Part shown: positions 61,278 through 64,000 of the stretch, piece by piece
How positions within the stretch are numbered: the first letter of the stretch is position 1
Layout: each line of letters begins with the position of its first letter
Source of the DNA: DAIOXA01 sp050949165
Lineage (GTDB): Bacteria; Bacillota; Proteinivoracia; UBA4975
Assembly (NCBI GenBank): GCA_050949165.1
Contig: JBMNFF010000003.1
Span: 1-64,000 of the forward strand
Length of the DNA: 64,000 nt
Direction: 5' to 3'
The notes under the pieces: model-generated
Seen by the model: only the letters and a program-made list of their open reading frames with translations
Database searches by the model: none
Told to the model about the DNA's origin: nothing
Made by a program: the position numbers and the translations under genes

Positions 61278-61997
61278 CTAGTTCTCTTGAACCCTCTTTT
61301 TACTTCGCTCCGTCATTGCCACCAGGATGATGCCCAGCTCGTACAGTGCCAGCATGGGGATTCCCATCAGCACCTGGGAAACCACATCCGGGGGCGTGAT
61401 AACGGCGGCCACGATCAGGATCAGGATCAAGGCGTACTTCCTGCTGGCCCGCAGGAAGGATGCCGTAATCAGTCCCAGTGCGCCCAGCAGCCAGAAGAGC
61501 AGGGGCAGCTGGAACACCAGGCCAAAGCCCAGAAGAAAGCCGGTGACAAAGCCCACGTATTCGCCGACTGTGTAGTAGGGCAAGAGCTGATCGCTGGAAA
61601 ACTCCGCGAAAAAGTTTATGGCGAAGGGAAAGGCCACAAACCAGGCAAATGCGACGCCGGCAAAGAACAAGATGAACATCAGAAATACCGCGGCCAGGAG
61701 GACCTTCTTCTCTTTCCGGGTCAATGCCGGCAGCAGAAAGGCGATAATCTGGTAGAGGATCAGGGGACTGGAAATTGCCAGGCCTGCGGTGAAGGCCACC
61801 CGAATATGGGCCATCATGGCCTCAGGAGGGCGGATATAGATCAGGTTAACCCCCCGGGTCAGGTGCGCCAAGATTGGGCCGGCATAGACAAAGCAGGCGA
61901 TGGTGGCTATCAAGAGGACGGCGACGCTTACAAGGATTCGCCTCCGCAGCTCATTGAGGTGGTCGACTATCGACATGGACTTGCTGGTCTTTGCCAA
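61278..61997 (-). CDS. tatC: Twin-arginine translocase subunit TatC
   Basis: 239 residues with six membrane segments. Seen: SIVDHLNELRRRILVSVAVL at the N-terminus, the conserved glutamate region FFAEFSSDQLLPYYTVGEYV, and ALILILIVAAVITPPDVVSQ. It is the signal-recognising core of the Tat system. TTG start with GGGGGGAG four bases upstream. Last gene of a tatA-tatA-tatC operon. Confidence 0.95.
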   Translation of the reverse strand: MAKTSKSMSIVDHLNELRRRILVSVAVLLIATIACFVYAGPILAHLTRGVNLIYIRPPEAMMAHIRVAFTAGLAISSPLILYQIIAFLLPALTRKEKKVLLAAVFLMFILFFAGVAFAWFVAFPFAINFFAEFSSDQLLPYYTVGEYVGFVTGFLLGFGLVFQLPLLFWLLGALGLITASFLRASRKYALILILIVAAVITPPDVVSQVLMGIPMLALYELGIILVAMTERSKKRVQEN

Positions 61998-62063
61998 GAT
62001 TCTCCCCCCGGGTTAAAAATTAGGCCCCGGCAGGATTACCGCTGGGACCGGATCTGGTTGACT

Positions 62064-62225
62064 TTAGTCGTCGGCGCCGCCCTTTGCCTCCTGGCGAAAG
62101 TTCTTGACAGCCTTGACAAAGGAATTTTTCAGTTGGGCGAACCGGCTTGTCCCAAAGACCAGAATTATTACCGCCAGGATGAGCAGGGCTTCCAGCCAGC
62201 CTATACGGAAAAAAGCGAGGACCAT
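62064..62225 (-). CDS. Short TatA/B-like subunit (53 residues)
   Basis: Reading frame MVLAFFRIGWLEALLILAVI then ILVFGTSRFAQL and an amphipathic helix (KNSFVKAVKNFRQEAKGG). This is the TatA pattern: membrane helix, FG hinge, basic amphipathic helix. The hinge is FGTSRF instead of the usual FGPxKLP, and the C-terminal tail is very short. It stands between tatA and tatC with GGGAGGGAAT before the ATG. It may act as TatB or a second TatA. Confidence 0.82.
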   Translation of the reverse strand: MVLAFFRIGWLEALLILAVIILVFGTSRFAQLKNSFVKAVKNFRQEAKGGADD

Positions 62226-62244
62226 GTTCAATTCCCTCCCAGGA

Positions 62245-62454
62245 TTAGCTCTTACTTCCTTCTCCGGATTCGTCCTCTAAACCGACGTCCACCTGGTCCT
62301 TGATATCCTTGGCGGCATTCCTTAGCTCCCGGATACCCTTGCCGATGGCGCTGCCGATCTGAGGCAGTTTGGACGGTCCGAACACCAATAAGGCGACCAA
62401 TAGAATCAGGACAAGTTCGGTGGCGCCGATTTTGCTGATAAAGCCGACGTGCAT
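62245..62454 (-). CDS. tatA: Twin-arginine translocase subunit TatA
   Basis: 69 residues. Membrane helix with ATELVLILLVALLVFGPSKL, the canonical FGPSKLPQIG hinge, then an amphipathic helix (GKGIRELRNAAKDIKDQ) and an acidic tail. The ATG at 62454 has AAGGGG eight bases upstream; the GTG three codons earlier overlaps the ribosome site. It forms the pore with TatC. First gene of the tat operon. Confidence 0.93.
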   Translation of the reverse strand: MHVGFISKIGATELVLILLVALLVFGPSKLPQIGSAIGKGIRELRNAAKDIKDQVDVGLEDESGEGSKS

Positions 62455-62500
62455 CCTTTTCACCCCTTGGCTTGTATTTTCTACGTTGGCCCGTAGCTTA

Positions 62501-62506
62501 ATTATA
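62501..62506 (-). promoter_or_regulatory. -10 box of the tat operon
   Basis: The minus strand carries GCGTATAATTAAG about 50 bases upstream of tatA. A weak TTACTG lies 17 bases further upstream. Confidence 0.4.
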
Positions 62507-62635
62507 CGCCATTGCCGGGACCCCAGTAATAAGAATTTCCTATTGCCAGATTTGCCAGGACCAGGTGCTCCGGCGTATGGTCTGGCACGAAATCCATTAC
62601 TACAAGCTGCTCATCGACTACATAGCCCGGCTGGC

Positions 62636-64000
62636 CTAGCCCGCGGGGCAGTCCCGTGAAAGGAAAAGTCCCGTCCCCAGCGTTTCAAGATTCGAGAGGT
62701 CGGCGTCGGGCAGCAGGGCCTGGAGGTCGGCCATGCTCTTCAGTTCGCCGGCCAGGAAGATCTTCCTGGCCCGGCTCTTGCCGATGCCCGGCAGGGCCTC
62801 CAGCTGTTCCAGGCTGGCCCGGTTGATGTCCAGGGGCCAGGGCAGCCCGGTGATGGAGCGGTAGCCGTGGTCGACAATCTTGACGTCCAGGCTGCTCCCC
62901 ACGGGGAATTTGCCGGGGATGCCCACCAGGATGGGATAGGTGCCCAGCTGGCGCCCGTAAGCCGTCAGCCCCTGGGACTCCTCAACGACCACGTCCTGCA
63001 AGAGGGTGCCCAGGGGAAAGACCTTCTGGAGCATGGGCTTATTTATTTCCTTGTTGATGGCCTCTTTGTACCGCTGGAAGAGATAGGGATTGAGCTTGCC
63101 CTTCCGGTAGCTTCCCAGGGGGTTGACCTGGCGAATGTTGATGCGCCGCACCATGAGGCCGGCATCCCGGACCCGGAGCAGGAATTCCAGGTTCAGGTCC
63201 ATGGTCTGCTTGCCCTCGCCCTCGAGGCCGTGGAGGAAGTTCAGGCCCGGCAGGAGCTTGGGGATGCCCTGCTCCCGCCAGCCACCCACTTCGTTCATGA
63301 TCTCGATGGCCCGGAAGGTCTTCTCCACATCCGTCCCGATATTATTGGCCCGAAGCACGGCCGGATCGGCGGATTCCAGGCCAAAGGCCGCGGTATCCCC
63401 CGGTGTGTTGTATTTGGCAATTATCGCCAGGGCCCGGGCCGATTCATTGGGATGGTCGGCGATGGTGGCGGGATTGATATTGTCCATGTGGAGCACTTTT
63501 AAATTGGGCGCCGCCTCCCTGATTCCCGCATACAGCTCCTCGATGGCCTTGGGGTTGGGGATGAGGGCATGCCCCTCCCGCACCGCCTGGAAGAGCAGAA
63601 GGTCAGTCTGGGCGCCCAGGCGGAAGTGCAGATTGCCCAATTGCGCCAGGGCCCGGACCTCGGCAATGATCCCGGAGACGCTGCGGTGGTAGACCACCTT
63701 CTTAAAGCGCTCGCTGCAGAAAGAGCAGTGGCTGCTCCGGGGGCAGCCCCGGAAGGTCTCGATCTCGCAGACCAAGTGGGGATAGCGGAGGTGCTTAATA
63801 GTGACCTCGGCCCCCAGGGGCGCCCACCAGTCCACCAACTGGGGGGGAGAATAGGATTTCTCCGGGTCCTCCCCGGTCAGGAGCTGGTAAGCCACCAGGC
63901 CGGGGACCTCCTTGGCCAGGTAATCCACGGGGCCTACATCCAAGGAGCAGTGGATGATGGGGCCGCTGAGGATGGTCTTGGGCCGACGCAGCGCCGTTGC
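62636..64000 (-). CDS. Radical SAM protein with C-terminal helix-hairpin-helix (5' end outside window)
   Basis: The 454 visible codons have no stop up to the window edge. The cluster-binding cysteines are in ETFRGCPRSSHCSFCSE (Cx5Cx2C spacing, unlike the common Cx3Cx2C), followed by RLGAQTDLLLFQ and SADPAVLRANNIGT of the barrel. A TRAM-like part and a C-terminal helix-hairpin-helix (LDINRASLEQLEALPGIGKSRARKI) end the protein. This matches the uncharacterised COG1031-like group. It probably acts on a nucleic acid; the reaction is unknown. Confidence 0.85.
   Translation of the reverse strand, partial: ATALRRPKTILSGPIIHCSLDVGPVDYLAKEVPGLVAYQLLTGEDPEKSYSPPQLVDWWAPLGAEVTIKHLRYPHLVCEIETFRGCPRSSHCSFCSERFKKVVYHRSVSGIIAEVRALAQLGNLHFRLGAQTDLLLFQAVREGHALIPNPKAIEELYAGIREAAPNLKVLHMDNINPATIADHPNESARALAIIAKYNTPGDTAAFGLESADPAVLRANNIGTDVEKTFRAIEIMNEVGGWREQGIPKLLPGLNFLHGLEGEGKQTMDLNLEFLLRVRDAGLMVRRINIRQVNPLGSYRKGKLNPYLFQRYKEAINKEINKPMLQKVFPLGTLLQDVVVEESQGLTAYGRQLGTYPILVGIPGKFPVGSSLDVKIVDHGYRSITGLPWPLDINRASLEQLEALPGIGKSRARKIFLAGELKSMADLQALLPDADLSNLETLGTGLFLSRDCPAG

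Overview
The window looks like chromosome from a spore-forming, probably anaerobic, fairly GC-rich member of the Bacillota. Evidence: gatCAB, ligA and pcrA, an FMN riboswitch with an ECF-type RibU transporter, the Gram-positive antiterminator GlpP, two YheC/YheD spore-coat ATP-grasp proteins, a YerC repressor-like protein, tiny YjcZ-like membrane proteins, AGGAGG-type ribosome sites with many TTG/GTG starts, and intrinsic terminators behind most genes. No rRNA, tRNA, CRISPR array, prophage or insertion sequence was seen.

Layout. 1-1.9 kb: a LevR-type sigma-54 activator cut by the window edge, with a sigma-54 promoter consensus in front of it, and a DUF6429-like protein. 2-6.7 kb: a GyrI-like protein, gatB-gatA-gatC, and FMN-riboswitch-ribU on the other strand. 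6.7-13.3 kb: an unknown membrane protein, glpK-glpP, a perfect palindromic repeat, two YheC/YheD proteins flanking a small beta-rich protein, and a nitroreductase. 13.4-18.4 kb: ligA, a FosB-like thiol transferase, pcrA, a small membrane protein. 18.5-28.1 kb: a beta-diglycoside locus (GH4 and ChbG divergent from EIIB-EIIC-DUF3284-small protein-GH1-EIIA), a DUF885 lipoprotein, a UTRA-type GntR regulator, and yerC. The minus-strand order yerC ... pcrA-ligA ... gatCAB recalls Bacillus, with this organism's own genes inserted between.

28.2-40 kb is accessory: three tandem paralogous membrane-anchored proteins (two with helical-repeat and beta-propeller parts, one short), a stand-alone GHKL ATPase overlapping a DUF1576 membrane protein, MazG-like and flavin-reductase-like proteins, a GNAT enzyme, an ECF sigma/anti-sigma pair, methylglyoxal synthase and two paralogous lipoproteins with Asp-Pro-Gly-rich linkers. 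40-45.1 kb is a compact methylthioadenosine salvage operon: mtnA, a nucleoside phosphorylase, a class II aldolase, an MTA/SAH deaminase and a Cys/Met-type PLP enzyme. Together they imply a deaminated (methylthioinosine) entry into a DHAP-type shunt, with possible recapture of methanethiol.

45.2-54.7 kb holds two small soluble proteins and two unlisted ~30-residue membrane peptides, a serine hydrolase of the class A beta-lactamase fold, a BIG2/CAP lipoprotein, an ABC exporter with its NarL-type two-component system (behind a hairpin that covers the ribosome site), an ArAE-like membrane protein and a DUF2804 protein. 55-64 kb: a 1412-residue fusion of two activase domains with reductase-like domains, typA, a Tat operon with two tatA genes (one too short for a standard ORF list) and a radical SAM protein running off the edge.

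The items that look least described are the methylthioinosine-type salvage operon, the double-activase fusion, the tandem repeat/propeller family, the ribosome-site-covering palindrome before the ABC/two-component operon, and the two mini membrane proteins.
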